The notes beneath the pieces are model-generated. The model was not told the origin of the DNA, made no database searches, and was given only the letters and a program-made list of their open reading frames with translations. The translations under genes and the position numbers were made by a program. From assembly GCA_949128115.1 (NCBI GenBank), contig OX421967.1, forward strand, positions 60,028,855 to 60,092,854: a stretch of DNA of 64,000 nt, read 5' to 3'. This DNA comes from Anaspis maculata (lineage: Eukaryota; Arthropoda; Insecta; Coleoptera; Scraptiidae). Below, piece after piece: positions 1-10,384 of the stretch; the first letter of the stretch is position 1, and the number at the start of each line of letters is the position of its first letter.

Positions 1-3000
1 ACAATTGTGTCTTTTTTTTCATATTTGTGTTCGTTCTTCAGATGTTGCGTTTGGAACAAGTAGCTGCCAACTCCAAAAGTGGTGACCGATCGTTTTTAAA
101 GTCACGTGTGTTGAAGTTTGAGGTCACGTGGAATTTGAGCTTGGAGTCACGTGGGTTGAAACATGAACTTTTTGAATAACAATTGTGTCTTTTTTTATAT
201 TTGTGTTCGTTTGTCGGATGTTGCGCTTGGAACAAGTAGCTGCCAACTCCAAAAGTGGTGACGGATCGTTTCAAAAGTCACGTGGGTTGAAGCCTGGAGT
301 CACGTGGGTTGAAGCCTGAAGTCACGTGGGTTGAAGCCTGAAGTCACGTGGGTTGGAGCCTGAAGTCGCGTGGGTCAGGACCTGAACTTTTTGGATAACA
401 ATTGTGTTTTTTTTTTGATATTTGTGTTCGTTTGACGGATGTTGCGTTTGGAACAAGTAGCTGCCAACTCAAAAAGTGGTGACCGATCGTTTTTGAAGTC
501 ACGTGGGTTGAAGTTTGGAGTCACGTGGGTTTGAACCTGAACTTTTTGGATAACAATTGTGACTTTTCTTTGATATTTGTGTTCGTTCGTCGGATGTTGC
601 GTTTGGAACATGTAGCTGCCAACTCCAAAAGTTGTGAGGGATTGTTTTTAAAGTCACGTGGGTTGAAGCCTGAAGTCACGTGGGTTGAAGCCTGGAGTCA
701 CGTGGGTTGAAGCCTGGAATCACGTGGGTTAAAACCTGAAATTTTTAGATAACAATTGTGTTTTTTTTTTGAAATTTGTGTTCGTTCATCAGTTGTTGCG
801 TTTGGATCAAGTAGCTGCCAACTTCAAAAGTGGTAACTGATCGTTTTCAAAGTCACGTGGGTTGAAGCCTGAAGTCACGTGGGTTGAAGCCTGAAGTCAC
901 GTGGGTTAAAACCTGAACTTTTTGGATAAAAATTGTGTCTTTTCCTTTTGATATTTGTGTTCGTTTGACGGATGTTGCGTTTGGAACAAGTAGCTGCCAA
1001 CTCAAAAAATGGTGACCGATCGTTTTTGAAGTCACGTGGGTTGAAGTTTGAAGTCACGTGGGTTGGAGCCTGGAGTCACGTAGGTTTAAACCTGAACTTT
1101 TTGGATAACAATTGTGTCTTTTCTTTGATATTTGTGTTCGTTCGTCGGATGTTGCGTTTGGAACAAGTAGCTGCCAACTCCAAAAGTTGTGACGGATTGT
1201 TTTAAAAGTCACGTGGGTTGAAGCCTGAAGTCACGTGGGTTGAAGCCTGAAGTCACGTGGGTTGAAGGCTGGAGTCACGTGGAATAAAACCTGAAATTTT
1301 TAGATAACAATTGAACACTGAGCTCTGAACAAGTGGTGACCGATCGTTTTGAAAGTCACGTGGGTTGGAGTTTGAAGTCACGTGGGTTGGAGCCTGAAGT
1401 CACGTGGGTCAGGACCTGAACTTTTTGGATAACAATTGTGTCTTTTTTTTCGATATTTGTGTTCGTTTGACGGATGTTGCGTTTGGAACAAGTAGCTGCC
1501 AACTCAAAAAATGGTGACCGATCGTTTTTAAAGTCACGTGGGTTGAAGTTTGAGGTCACGTGGGTTGGAGCCTGGAGTCACGTGGGTTCAAACCTGAACT
1601 TTTTGGATAACAACTGTGTCTTTTTTAAGATATTTGTGTTCGTTCGTCGGATGTTGCGTCTGGAACAAGTAGCTGCCAACTCCAAAAGTTGTGACGGATT
1701 GTTTCAAAAGTCACGTGGGTTGAAGCCTGAAGTCACGTGGGTTGAAGCCTAAAGTCACGTGGGTTGAAGCCTGAAGTCGTGTGGGTTGAAACCTGAAATT
1801 TTTAGATAACAATTGTGTCTTTTTTTCTCAAATTTGTGTTCGTTCATCAGTTGTTGCGTTTGGAACAAGTAGCTGCCAACTTCAAAAGTGGTAACTGATC
1901 GTTTTCAAAGTCACGTGGGTTGAAGCCTGGAGTCACTTGGGTTAAAACCTGAATTTTTTGAATAACAATTGTGTCTTAAGTTTTTTTTATATTTGTGTTC
2001 GTCAGATGTTGCGTTTGGAACAAGTAGCTGCCAACTCAATAAGTGGTGACCGATCGTTTTTGAAGTCACGTGGGTTGAAGTTTGAAGTCACGTGGGTTGG
2101 AGCCTGAAGTCACGTGAGTTGAAACCTGAACTCTTTGGATAACAATTGTGTCTTTTTTTATGATATTTGTGTTCGTTCGTCAGATGTTGCGTTTGGAACA
2201 AGTAGCTGCAAACTCAAAAAGTGGTGACCGATCGTTTTCAAAGTCACGTGGGCTGGAGTTTGAAGTCACGTGGGTTGGAGCCTGAAGTCACGTGGGTTAA
2301 GACCTGAACTTTTTGGATAACAATTGTGTCTTTTTTTTATATTTGTGTTCGTTTGACGGATGTTCCGTTTGGAACAAGTAGCTGCCAACTTCAAAAGTGG
2401 TGACCGATCGTTTCAAAAAACACGTGGGTTGATGCCTGAAGTCACGTGGGTTGGAGCCTGAAGTCACGTGGGTTGAAGCCTGAGGTCACGTGGGTTGAAG
2501 GCTGGAGTCACGTGGAATAAAACCTGAAATTTTTAGATAACAATTGAACACTGAGCACTGAACAAGTGGTGACCGATCGTTTTAAAAGTCACGTGGGTTG
2601 AAGCCTGAAATCACGTGGGTTGAACCCTGAAGTCACGTGGGTTTGAACCTGAAGTCACGTGGGTTGGAACCTGAAATTTTTAGATAACAATTGTGTCTTT
2701 TTTTTTGATATTTGTGTTCGTTGGTCAGATGTTGCGTTTGGAACAAGTAGCTGCCAACTCAAAAAGTGGTGACCGATCGTTTTTAAAGTCACGTGGGTTG
2801 GAGTTTGAAGTCACGTGGGTTGGAGCCCGAAGTCACGTGGGTTAGGACCTGAACTTTTTGGATAACAATCGTGTCTTTTTTTTTTGATATTTGTGTTCGT
2901 TTGACGGATGTTGCGTTTGGAACAAGTAGCTGCCAACTCCAAAAGTGGTGACGGATCGTTTTGAAAGTCACGTGGGTTGAAGCCTGGAGTCACGTGGGTT

Positions 3001-3245
3001 AAAGCCTGAAGACACGCGGGTTTGAGCCTGAGGTCACGTGGGTTAGGACCTGAAATATTTGGATAACAATTGTGTCTTTTTTTGTGATATTTGTGTTCGT
3101 TTGACGGATGTTGCGTTTGGAACAAGTAGCTGCCAACTCAAAAAGTGGTGACCGATCGTTTTTGAAGTCACGTGGGTTGAAGTTTGAAGTCACGTGGGTT
3201 GGAGCCTGGAGTCACGTGGGTTTAAACCTGAACTTTTTGGATAAT
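1..3245. repeat. Composite E-box minisatellite array
   Basis: Two building blocks alternate. Block B is about 22 bp (GTCACGTGGGTTGAAGCCTG, variable ends) and occurs 2-6 times in a row. Block A is about 105 bp: GGATAACAATTGTG, a T-rich run, GTTCGTTTGACGGATGTTGC, GGAACAAGTAGCTGCCAACT and GTGACCGATCGTTTT. Roughly 16-18 A+B composites lie in one orientation. Nearly every B unit contains the palindrome CACGTG, giving several dozen E-boxes in 3.2 kb. The ORFs here merely recycle repeat translations and are not genes. The array continues off the left edge and ends at 3240-3245, against the palindromic module. Confidence 0.93.
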
Positions 3246-3519
3246 ATATGTTTTTTTTTTTTTGATCCCGGGCATTTTCTGTTCTGACAAGGAACAATCT
3301 CAGAATATTCTCGCGACAACTGACGGAAGCTCTGGAGGAGATGACTGTGTCAGACAACACTGGGTCTTTGAGGGAGCTTCTGGAACCCGAGCTGGAACCA
3401 GTACAACGAATTCGGCCTCCGGGTTGATCCCGAAACCGAAAAAACCGGTTCTTTTCAGAACCAAAAATCATATCACACAAAGAAAATGCAAGAGCTGGAT
3501 CGACTTTTCTCTGCGCCAT
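3190..3519 (-). pseudogene. Left head-to-head copy of the MAQRKVDPAL ORF, rearranged
   Basis: The ATG at 3519 and the first ten codons (MAQRKVDPAL) match the right-hand copy at 4049. Directly after codon 10 the sequence jumps into a copy of the distal part of the neighbouring inverted repeat (compare 3787-3851), so the remaining ~99 residues are chimeric and run on into the minisatellite. Its promoter is better preserved than the right-hand one: a perfect TATAAATA lies 37 bp upstream of the ATG and a three-unit heat-shock element about 40 bp further. I read it as a broken gene with an intact promoter. It may still be transcribed. Confidence 0.5.
3278..3426 (+). pseudogene. Displaced 3' coding fragment of the MAQRKVDPAL family
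   Basis: This stretch is a direct, roughly 90% identical copy of 4133-4253, the 3' half of the small ORF at 4049-4282. In the matching frame it reads SVLTRNNLRIFSRQLTEAL, then an acidic stretch, and stops at TGA 3424-3426. It is longer at the C terminus than the right-hand copy, which changes sequence after the shared Gly-Ser-Leu-Arg-Glu. It has lost its own start; the matching ATG copy lies downstream at 3519 on the other strand. I do not recognise the family. It may be an exon-like remnant left by rearrangement of an originally inverted gene pair. Confidence 0.5.
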
Positions 3520-3555
3520 TTCAATGACAAATGATTTGTGACCGTCTTGACCCAG

Positions 3556-3563
3556 TATTTATA
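3556..3563 (-). promoter_or_regulatory. TATA box of the left divergent copy
   Basis: TATAAATA on the minus strand, 37 bp upstream of the ATG at 3519. The right-arm counterpart has one substitution (TCTAAATA, 4005-4012). Confidence 0.6.
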
Positions 3564-3603
3564 CCTGTCTGTCCGGGTAGTGGGCGTGACAAATATTGGA
3601 TCT

Positions 3604-3616
3604 TTCTGGAATTTTC
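3604..3616 (-). promoter_or_regulatory. Heat-shock element, left arm
   Basis: TTC-TG-GAA-TT-TTC: three perfectly alternating nGAAn pentamers, the canonical HSF-binding arrangement. It sits 41 bp above the left TATAAATA. Confidence 0.7.
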
Positions 3617-3951
3617 ACACGTGACCATCGGTCACTCACGTGGCCGTGTTTATTCTAGAAACGATAGTTTTCACATTTCTCGGGATCTCTCTCTCATTCG
3701 AATTGTTTTGTGAACATTTTCTTTGTGTTATATGATTTTTGGTTTTGAGAGGGCCTCCGGTAGCATCAAATGAAAAACGGCGGACGGATTAATCCCGAAG
3801 CCGAAAAAATCGGTTCTTTTCAGAACCAAAAATCATATAACACAAAGAAAATGGTCACAAAACAATTCGAATAAGAGAGAGATCCCAAAAAATGTGAAAA
3901 CTTTCGTTTCTAGAATAAACACGGCCACGTGCGTGACCGATGGTCACGTGT

Positions 3952-3964
3952 GAAAATTCCAGAA
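3952..3964 (+). promoter_or_regulatory. Heat-shock element, right arm
   Basis: GAA-AA-TTC-CA-GAA, the mirror copy of the left element, upstream of the ORF at 4049. A second two-unit element TTCTAGAA is at 3908-3915. Confidence 0.68.
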
Positions 3965-4048
3965 AGATCCAATATTTGTCACGCCCACTACCCGGACAGG
4001 CAGGTCTAAATACTGGGTCAAGACGGTCACGAATCATTTGTCATTGAA

Positions 4049-4282
4049 ATGGCGCAGAGAAAAGTCGATCCAGCTCTTAGCATTGTCCTTAAATATTTGA
4101 AATTGTTACAAGATGACATAGTCGATCCGCTCGATTCTGTTCAGACAAGGAACAATCTCAGAATATTTTCGCGACAACAGACGGAGGCTTTTCAGAAGAT
4201 GACTGTGTCAGACAACACTGGGTCTTTGAGGGAGCCTCCGGAACCATTACATGAAATATCAACAAAAAAACAAACTAAGTGA
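4049..4282 (+). CDS. Small ORF MAQRKVDPAL..., unknown function
   Basis: A 77-aa ORF begins 36 bp downstream of the TATA-like box of the right arm. The N-terminal 40 residues look helical and amphipathic (LSIVLKYLKLLQDDIVDPLD), followed by a basic patch (RNNLRIFSRQ) and an acidic, Ser/Thr-containing tail. There is no signal peptide, membrane segment or family I recognise. Its 3' half is duplicated in the same orientation at 3278-3426, where the C terminus differs, so the C-terminal end here (after 4253) may be an unrelated junction and the protein truncated. Expression from the heat-shock-like promoter is inferred. Confidence 0.45.
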   Translation: MAQRKVDPALSIVLKYLKLLQDDIVDPLDSVQTRNNLRIFSRQQTEAFQKMTVSDNTGSLREPPEPLHEISTKKQTK

Positions 4283-4812
4283 TAGTTTTCATCCAAAACT
4301 CGGCTTTTATACTTAGGCGATACGTACTCTTCACGTATTTCTTCGGTGAGGCTGTTTTTATGGGTCCCCGCAAAGTTTTGGCGTATTGTTTTAAGGTATT
4401 ATTCGTACTTGAACTGACAAGTGAAATAAAATGCTAACGGGTACGACTACTTCTCTATATTGATAAAGAAACCAAAATAAGCATTTACACTAAGTTCAAA
4501 CAAAGGAGGAAAACTTTTTATATTTCTACGATCGGGAATATACCACGGATCGTCAGAACCCGTGGTTAGCTGCAGGACTACGAACCATGACCTCATTTCA
4601 CCTGAAAATTTTACAAACTTCCATAAATCAACAGAGCCAGTGGACGTCACTTGTTCCTAGTAACGCAACAGAGTGCGGCAACAGTCACGTCAAATTCCGT
4701 GAGAAAAATTCTCGTCAATGAGTGAAACAAATTTCGTGTTCTTCACCCTGTCCCAAATTCTCGACCAGCGGCAACGCTAAAGAACGACACCCATCAAAAT
4801 CATCCGTGCACC
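4283..4812. other. Intergenic, nothing recognised
   Basis: AT-rich unique sequence between the palindromic module and the winged-helix gene. The 67-aa minus-strand ORF at 4447-4650 has no supporting features. The last ~100 bp presumably contains the promoter and 5' UTR of the gene at 4813; I see no clear TATA box. Confidence 0.5.
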
Positions 4813-5442
4813 ATGGGATGCCCGTCGAAAAAGGGGATAACTCATTCGAGCTCCCTGTTCCAGCTCCTCATGGTCCTGAAACTGCTGCACGGCACGCGGC
4901 AGGGATGCAAGGGCTCGTCGCCCGAAGACATTGCCATGTACCTCATCCTGCACTTCAACCTGGACGGAGACGTGAAGAGCTACGTCTGTTCCCTGCTGAA
5001 GTTCGGCGTGAGGAAGAAGTTCATCTCCAAGGACAAGAACAGATACGGACTGATTTATCCGACGTCGGCCACGCACAACCCTCCGCCCTCGACGATTCCG
5101 ATGAGTTTGGCGGAGTGCGGCAAAGACAGCGGTCTGACGAAAGCCGAAGACGTGTTCCCGGTGGCGTGGTACAAGCCGTGCGGCAGGAGGGAGGAACCGT
5201 GCGTGCCCGTTTGCTGCATGGAAAATCAGGCCTTCGTCGATCACTACAACAGTCCGCAGCATCACGAGGATGAATGTCCGGACGATTGCGGCCAGCAGGG
5301 TTGCGACGCGTGCCGTCCCGCCAGACAGAAGAGGCAGCAGAGTGTCAAGGCGCCGGCGCGGTGTCCTTGCGCCAAATGCACCAACGAGAGGGCGCGGCCG
5401 GCCCGTCCGAAATGTCACTCGACACCAAAATGCTCCAGATAA
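4813..5442 (+). CDS. Winged-helix (DUF4777-like) protein with Cys-rich tail
   Basis: Intact intronless ORF of 209 codons. Residues ~12-78 form a compact domain with a winged-helix pattern like a linker-histone globular domain: a first helix (LFQLLMVLKLLHGTR), a helix at SPEDIAMYLILHFNLD, a recognition-like helix VKSYVCSLLKFGVRKKFI, and a wing KDKNRYGLI. This matches my recollection of DUF4777, an insect-restricted domain. The C-terminal ~90 residues are rich in Cys, Arg and Pro, with pairs such as CPDDCGQQGCDAC and CPCAKC that could bind metal. Base composition is strikingly GC-rich against AT-rich flanks. The start is the first ATG (ACCATGG, good context). A polyA signal lies 30 bp past the stop. 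A nuclear, possibly DNA-binding role is inferred; no partner gene is nearby. Confidence 0.82.
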   Translation: MGCPSKKGITHSSSLFQLLMVLKLLHGTRQGCKGSSPEDIAMYLILHFNLDGDVKSYVCSLLKFGVRKKFISKDKNRYGLIYPTSATHNPPPSTIPMSLAECGKDSGLTKAEDVFPVAWYKPCGRREEPCVPVCCMENQAFVDHYNSPQHHEDECPDDCGQQGCDACRPARQKRQQSVKAPARCPCAKCTNERARPARPKCHSTPKCSR

Positions 5443-5471
5443 ATCATCTTGTACCATGCAGTTGTCAGTAC

Positions 5472-5477
5472 AATAAA
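5472..5477 (+). terminator. Polyadenylation signal AATAAA
   Basis: A canonical AATAAA 30 bp downstream of the stop at 5440-5442 supports a short, intronless mRNA. Confidence 0.7.
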
Positions 5478-5742
5478 AATTATTTGCAAACCTTGAAAAG
5501 GTTCTTTTCTTCCTATATCTTCAAACTTGAGTTCGTAGCAAGGTAACCTTGCGGGATTGCGGGAGGTACAAGTTGCAAGACTGGCCGCCGGCAGCACCAG
5601 TTTCGTGTTCGTGCCATTCGTGCCTGTGAAATTCCGGGCTAAATACCAAAAATCACTCGCTCGGCAGTCCGACTCTCTCCTCGTCGATTATCGTCAAATT
5701 TGTCAACTACTGTTGTCACATTAACGTCAGTTCCATAAATTT
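5478..5742. other. Intergenic, nothing recognised
   Basis: Unique sequence separating the winged-helix gene from the large foldback. No ORF, RNA or repeat is supportable. Confidence 0.5.
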
Positions 5743-7895
5743 TAAGTACTTATTTTAGCCCAGGCATTTTGAGTTTTGACCTGGAAAAAAATAACGTAAG
5801 TCTGAAAATTGGTGGAACGCTTCCACTTTAACCCCTTAACCACATACTGAAAGTCCTGAAAAATCCTATGTCCGCTTCATCGGTTTTTGGCGGCAAAAAG
5901 GTGTAAGTGACATTATTTTAGAAACTATTTCAATACAACTGAAAACTTCCGAAAATGATCTTCTCGGTCAGTTGAACAACATATTTAAAGTCTTGAGAAA
6001 TCTTCCCTCCGCTTCATTGGTTTTTGGCGGCAAAAAGGTTCAAATGACATTATTTTGGAAACTGTTTATTGAAACACAAGTTGAAGTTTCAGTACAGCTG
6101 AAAATTGCTAAAACTGGTCTCCTTTGTCAGTTGAAAAACTTACTAGAAGTCCCCAAAAATCCTATGTCCGTTTCATTGTTTTTTGGCGGCAAAAAGGTGT
6201 AAGTGACATTATTTTGGAAACTGTTCAATCAAACAGGCGGTCAAGATTCGATACAGCTGAAAATTGCTAAAAATGGTCTCCTTGATCAGTTGAGTAACAT
6301 ATTGAAAGTCCTAAAAAGCTTCTCTCCGCTTCATTAGTTTCTGGCGGCAGAAAGGTATAAATGAAATTTTCTTTTGTATTATATCGTATTGTATTTGTAT
6401 TGTACTATTCATCAAAATACGAGTTGAAGTTTCGATCCAGCTAAAAATTGCTGAAAATGGTCTTATAGGTCAGTTGAACAACACACTAAAAATACTAGGA
6501 AAATCCCTGTTTGCGTCATTGTTTTTTTGGCGGAAAAAAGGTATAACTGACATTGTTTTGGAAACTATTATTTATTGAAATAGGCGTTGAAGTTCCAATT
6601 CATATGGCAATTACTGGAACTGGTTTCCTCGATCATGTGAGCACCATACTGAAAGTCTCAAGAAATCCTATGTCCGCTTTATCGTCTTTTGGCGGCAAAA
6701 AGGTATAAGATAATTTCTTGAAACTATTGTTCAAAATATGTGTTGAAGCTGCAATACAGTTGAAAATTGCTGCAAATAGTCTACTCGGACTAGTACAGTC
6801 AACTAACAAAGAAGACCATTTTCAGCAATTTTCAGCTGTACTAAAACTTTAACCCGTATTTCAAAAAAATAGTTCACAATATAGCGTCACTTATACCGTA
6901 TGTTCGTTAAAATCATGAATTAGGGCAGGCTATGGAAGTAGAAACGTATGTCGTGAAATTATCAATAATCACTCAAATTTGACGTCAACATGATGAGCCG
7001 TCGTCATGGAATACATTTTGGACATACGTTTCGAAGCTCACAGTCTGCCCTAATTCATCATTTTAACGAACATACGGTACATTTTTGTCGCCAAAAAAAC
7101 ATGAAGCGGGCATGGGATTTGCCTGGGCTTTTAGTATCTTATTCAACAAACAAAGGATGCTATTTTTCAGCAACTTTCGGCTGTGCTGAAACTTAAATTC
7201 ATGCTTTAATAAATAGTTTCCAAAATAATGTCACTCGAACCTTTTTGCTGCCAAAAACCGATGAAGTAGACATAGTATTTTTTAGGACTTTCAATATGTT
7301 GTTAAGCTGACCGAGAAGACCATTTTCGCAATTTTCAGCTGTATTAAAACTTGACCGCGTGTTTAATTGAATAGTTTTTAAAACAACGTCACTTACCTAT
7401 ACCTTTTTGCCGCTGAAAAAAAAAGTATGAAGCGGACATAGGATTTCTTAGGACTTTCAACATGTTGTTCAACTGGCCGAGGAGACAAATTTCAGCAATT
7501 TTCAGCTATATTGAAACTTCAACGCGTGATTTAATAATTAGTTTGCAAAGCAATGTCACTCATACCTTTTTGCCGCTAAAAAACGGTGAAGAAATATAGG
7601 ATTTTTCTGGGACTTTCAATATGTTGGTCAACTGGCCGAGGAGACAATTTTCAGCAGTATCGAAGCTTCATTGCGTATTCTAATAGATAGATTCTAAATA
7701 ATTGTCACTTACACCTTTCTGCCGCCAAAAACCGATGAAGCGGACATAGGACTTTTTAGGACTTTCAGTATGTGGTTAAGGGGTTCAAGTGGAAGCGTTC
7801 CACCAATTTTCAGACTTACGTTATTTTTTTCCAGGTTTTGGTCAATTTTGATCTAAAATGCCTGGGCTATTTATCTATGGTACTTATTCAGACCT
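5743..7895. repeat. Foldback element of ~150-bp units in opposed arms
   Basis: Left arm 5743-~6790 has six units with the core TTTTGGCGGCAAAAAGGT followed by a block containing CAGCTGAAAATTGCT and GGTCAGTTGAACAACAT. Right arm ~6800-7895 has five units in reverse complement. Outer ends match closely (GCCCAGGCATTTT at 5759 and AAAATGCCTGGGC at 7855; GGTGGAACGCTTCCAC at 5812 and its complement at 7789). Units diverge from each other by tens of percent, so this is an old tandem-plus-inverted structure. No coding capacity. Confidence 0.85.
6896..7077. mobile_element. 182-bp MITE with TA target duplication
   Basis: Terminal inverted repeats CCGTATGTTCGTTAAAAT / complement, flanked by TA at 6894-6895 and 7078-7079. 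Removing the element and one TA rejoins the foldback unit perfectly (...GTCACTTATA + CATTTTTGTCGCC...), so the insertion is explicit. A TA duplication points to Tc1/mariner-type mobilisation. Confidence 0.75.
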
Positions 7896-9320
7896 CTTGG
7901 TTCATTTGGAGTCTTCTGGGACCTTTTCTGAAAATTGTTAGAAGCGCCGAACCCATTTGCTATCGGCTCTGGTCAAAACTGGGCTACTTAATTGCAGGTA
8001 CAGCATACCGTGAAAAATTTTGTTTCCAGTGAATTTCATTTCTTTTGCTGTTTCTTTCGATAATTCCTCTCTATGTATAACTTTTTTAGTGGGTAATTGA
8101 ATGACAATTTACATTTCAGCATCCATATTCCATTTACCTACAAAATAAATAACACTCAAGTTATTGTTTGGTTTGAGGTTGTATAGAAAAATAATGTAAC
8201 CAAACCAATTTTTCGTCCAACAAAAAAATCCTTCCATTCCAAGACGATAGAAACACCCATTACTCGTTATTTATTATATTTAATCAATATTCCTAGGGAT
8301 TTTGGATTATGTTGAAAAATTTCTAAGTAGGTAAGGGGTCAGTTGAGCCAGACGTTTCTAGGGACTTTTATCTGGTGACTTTTGGTTGGCAACACTGAAT
8401 CTAGTGACATTTTTGACAGGTCGTTAAGCATTGGATCTGTATTACCGGCATTTGACAGGTGGCGCGGGAAATTCGAAAAGTATTTGGTTTATCTGGTGAC
8501 TTTTGATTATCATCACTGAATCTAGTTACTTTTTGACGGGTCATCAGGCATTGGGTGCTTTCCACCTAGACGGTACAAATACCACCAGACGGCACATGTT
8601 CCATCGTACGGCACACAATTTTAGGTGATCCAATGAACGGCACAGAACCGGGGAAGAACACGTAGATGGAAAGCAACGTTTGGCACCCGCACATGCGTAA
8701 ATGGCAGGTGTACCGAACTTGGGGCTAGGTGGAAAGCACGCAATGGCTCTGTATCACCGGATTTTGACAGTGGGCGGACTTTAACGTGCGGGGAAATTTG
8801 AAAAGTACGTGGAATCTGTAATTGACAGGTCAGGTCACGGATTGTGTTTGACAAGAGACATTTGTTAGCTTAAAAGCGCGGGATATTTGAATTCCCTATA
8901 CCTACCGAAGCAGTCCTTATCTAGCCCTTGCAAACTCTCAAGTGGTTTGGATTCAATAATTTGTGTTGGGTATACCGTGTGATCCAAGGCATTCCGAATT
9001 GGGGTAGGCTGTGCCCTGGTGAGAAGCAGCGTTACATCCTGGAATTTGACCATGTCACACCCTACCCCAATTCGGAATGGTTGAGATCACACGGTATAAA
9101 CACAAGCAAGTTGAACCATTTGATTGACAGACAAACAATCAAAGGAGACACATGGGACATATGGGACATTGAAAGTGACATAGGGGACACGTTAGGAAAC
9201 ACGTTACGGAAACGTTAGGGGACACGTTAGGGACACGTTAGGAACACGCTATGGGACACGTTAGGGGACACGTTAGGGGACACATCAGGGACACATTGGG
9301 AGACAATTGAAAGGGACATG
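7749..9320. repeat. Tandem segmental duplication, copy A
   Basis: Near-identical to copy B (9321-12236), in direct tandem. It starts inside the last foldback unit (GGACTTTTTAGG) and ends in the GGGACATGGG minisatellite. Copy A lacks about 1.35 kb present in B: its junction near 8286-8291 joins AATCAA to TCCTAGGGATTTTGG, which still encodes the Gypsy pol residues FLGIL. A is therefore a deletion derivative, not the ancestral state. No gene. Confidence 0.85.
8968..9107. repeat. Hairpin element, copy A
   Basis: Inverted repeat ATACCGTGTGATC / GATCACACGGTAT enclosing ATTCCGAATTGGGGTAGG and its complement CCTACCCCAATTCGGAAT. The arms are about 40 bp. Looks MITE-like; no clear target duplication found. 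Confidence 0.6.
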
Positions 9321-9325
9321 GGACT
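9135..9325. repeat. GGGGACACGTTA minisatellite, copy A
   Basis: About twelve imperfect tandem copies of a 12-14-bp unit (GGGGACACGTTA / GGGACACATT). The tandem-duplication junction lies in its last unit. Confidence 0.75.
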
Positions 9326-10111
9326 TTTTAGGACTTTCAGTATGTGGTTAAGGGGTTCAAGTGGAAGCGTTCCACCAATTTTCAGACTTACGTTATTTTT
9401 TTCCAGGTTTTGGTCAATTTTGATCTAAAATGCCTGGGCTATTTATCTATGGTACTTATTCAGATCTCTTGGTTCATTTGGAGTCTTCTGAGACCTTTTC
9501 TGAAAATTGTTAGAAGCGCCGAACCCATTTGCTATCGGCTCTGGTCAAAACTGAGCTACTTAATTGCAGGTACAGCATTCCGTGAAAAATTTTTGTTTCC
9601 AGTGAATTTCATTTCTTTTGCTGTTTCTTTCGATAATTCCTCTCTGTTTAACTTTTTAAGTGGTTAATTGAATGACAATTTACATTCCAGCATCCATATT
9701 CCATATACCAACAAAATGAATAACACTCAAGTTATTGTTTGGTTTGAGGTTGTATAGAAAAATAATGTAACCAAACCAATTTTTAGTCCAACAAAAAAAT
9801 CCTTCCATTTCAAGACGATATAGAAACACCCATTACTCGTTATTCATTATATTTAATCAAGTTAATAATAACAAATATTACAATGCATAGTACCCAAATC
9901 CCATTAATTTTTTGAATCAGAGCTAGGACTTTTTGAGGTAAAAATAAAATCACAAACTGAGAGGCTGAGGCTACGGCTATACACAGTTGATTGATGGCAC
10001 CTTCAGCAGCAACCAGACGGTAGCGGCCATTGTTATATTTATTAGTTTTTTCACTGGATGGCTTTAAACGGCTTTAATACTTTAGATTTTATTTAACAAG
10101 GAATAGTGTAA

Positions 10112-10238
10112 GGTTGCGGACTCATAAAAGTTTACACCGACGGCGATCGAGTGGCCATGCTAATTCAGTTTTGACGTAATTTTGAATGGGCATGACCACA
10201 CGATTGTCATCGGTGTAAACTTTTATGAGGCCGCAACC
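10112..10238. repeat. Hairpin MITE-like element
   Basis: Terminal inverted repeats GGTTGCGGACTCATAAAAG...TTTACACCGA, with the complement at 10210-10238 (one mismatch near the end). It lies just upstream of the pol fragment. Target duplication not resolved. Confidence 0.6.
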
Positions 10239-10384
10239 GTACATGTGTTACATGATGGCGTCGGGAGAGAAGTGAGAATTCGTCTCTTTAATCTGTCAAT
10301 GTCAATCCGACGTCTGACGTTATACATTTTTATGCAACCAGATATACATACATGTGACAATCAGAACGTCTCAAGTTAATCCAG

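Larger units (their letters stand above)
3520..4048. promoter_or_regulatory. Inverted-repeat divergent promoter, heat-shock type
   Basis: The stretch from each ATG to about 3740 and 3800 is an inverted repeat: 3520-3740 matches the reverse complement of 3830-4048 at well over 90%, around a short spacer. Each arm holds, from the ATG outward, a TATA-like box, the block GTCCGGGTAGTGGGCGTGAC, an HSE, two CACGTG E-boxes on either side of GACCATCGGTCA, and a second two-unit HSE (TTCTAGAA). Spacing (HSE about 40-50 bp above TATA) resembles insect hsp70 promoters. Heat inducibility is inferred. Confidence 0.65.

Noticed and set aside
170..190. lac-operator-like GGATAACAATT in the left minisatellite
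   Set aside because: Only half of the operator, recurring as part of a eukaryotic repeat unit; chance resemblance.
4777..5457. 226-aa antisense ORF opposite the winged-helix gene
   Set aside because: GC-rich third positions keep the antisense frame open. The sense ORF has a domain, good start context and polyA signal.
7772..8032. 86-aa and 107-aa hydrophobic ORFs at 7772 and 9344
   Set aside because: Both are readings of the same duplicated foldback end and change length between copies through frame-altering differences; no coding signal.
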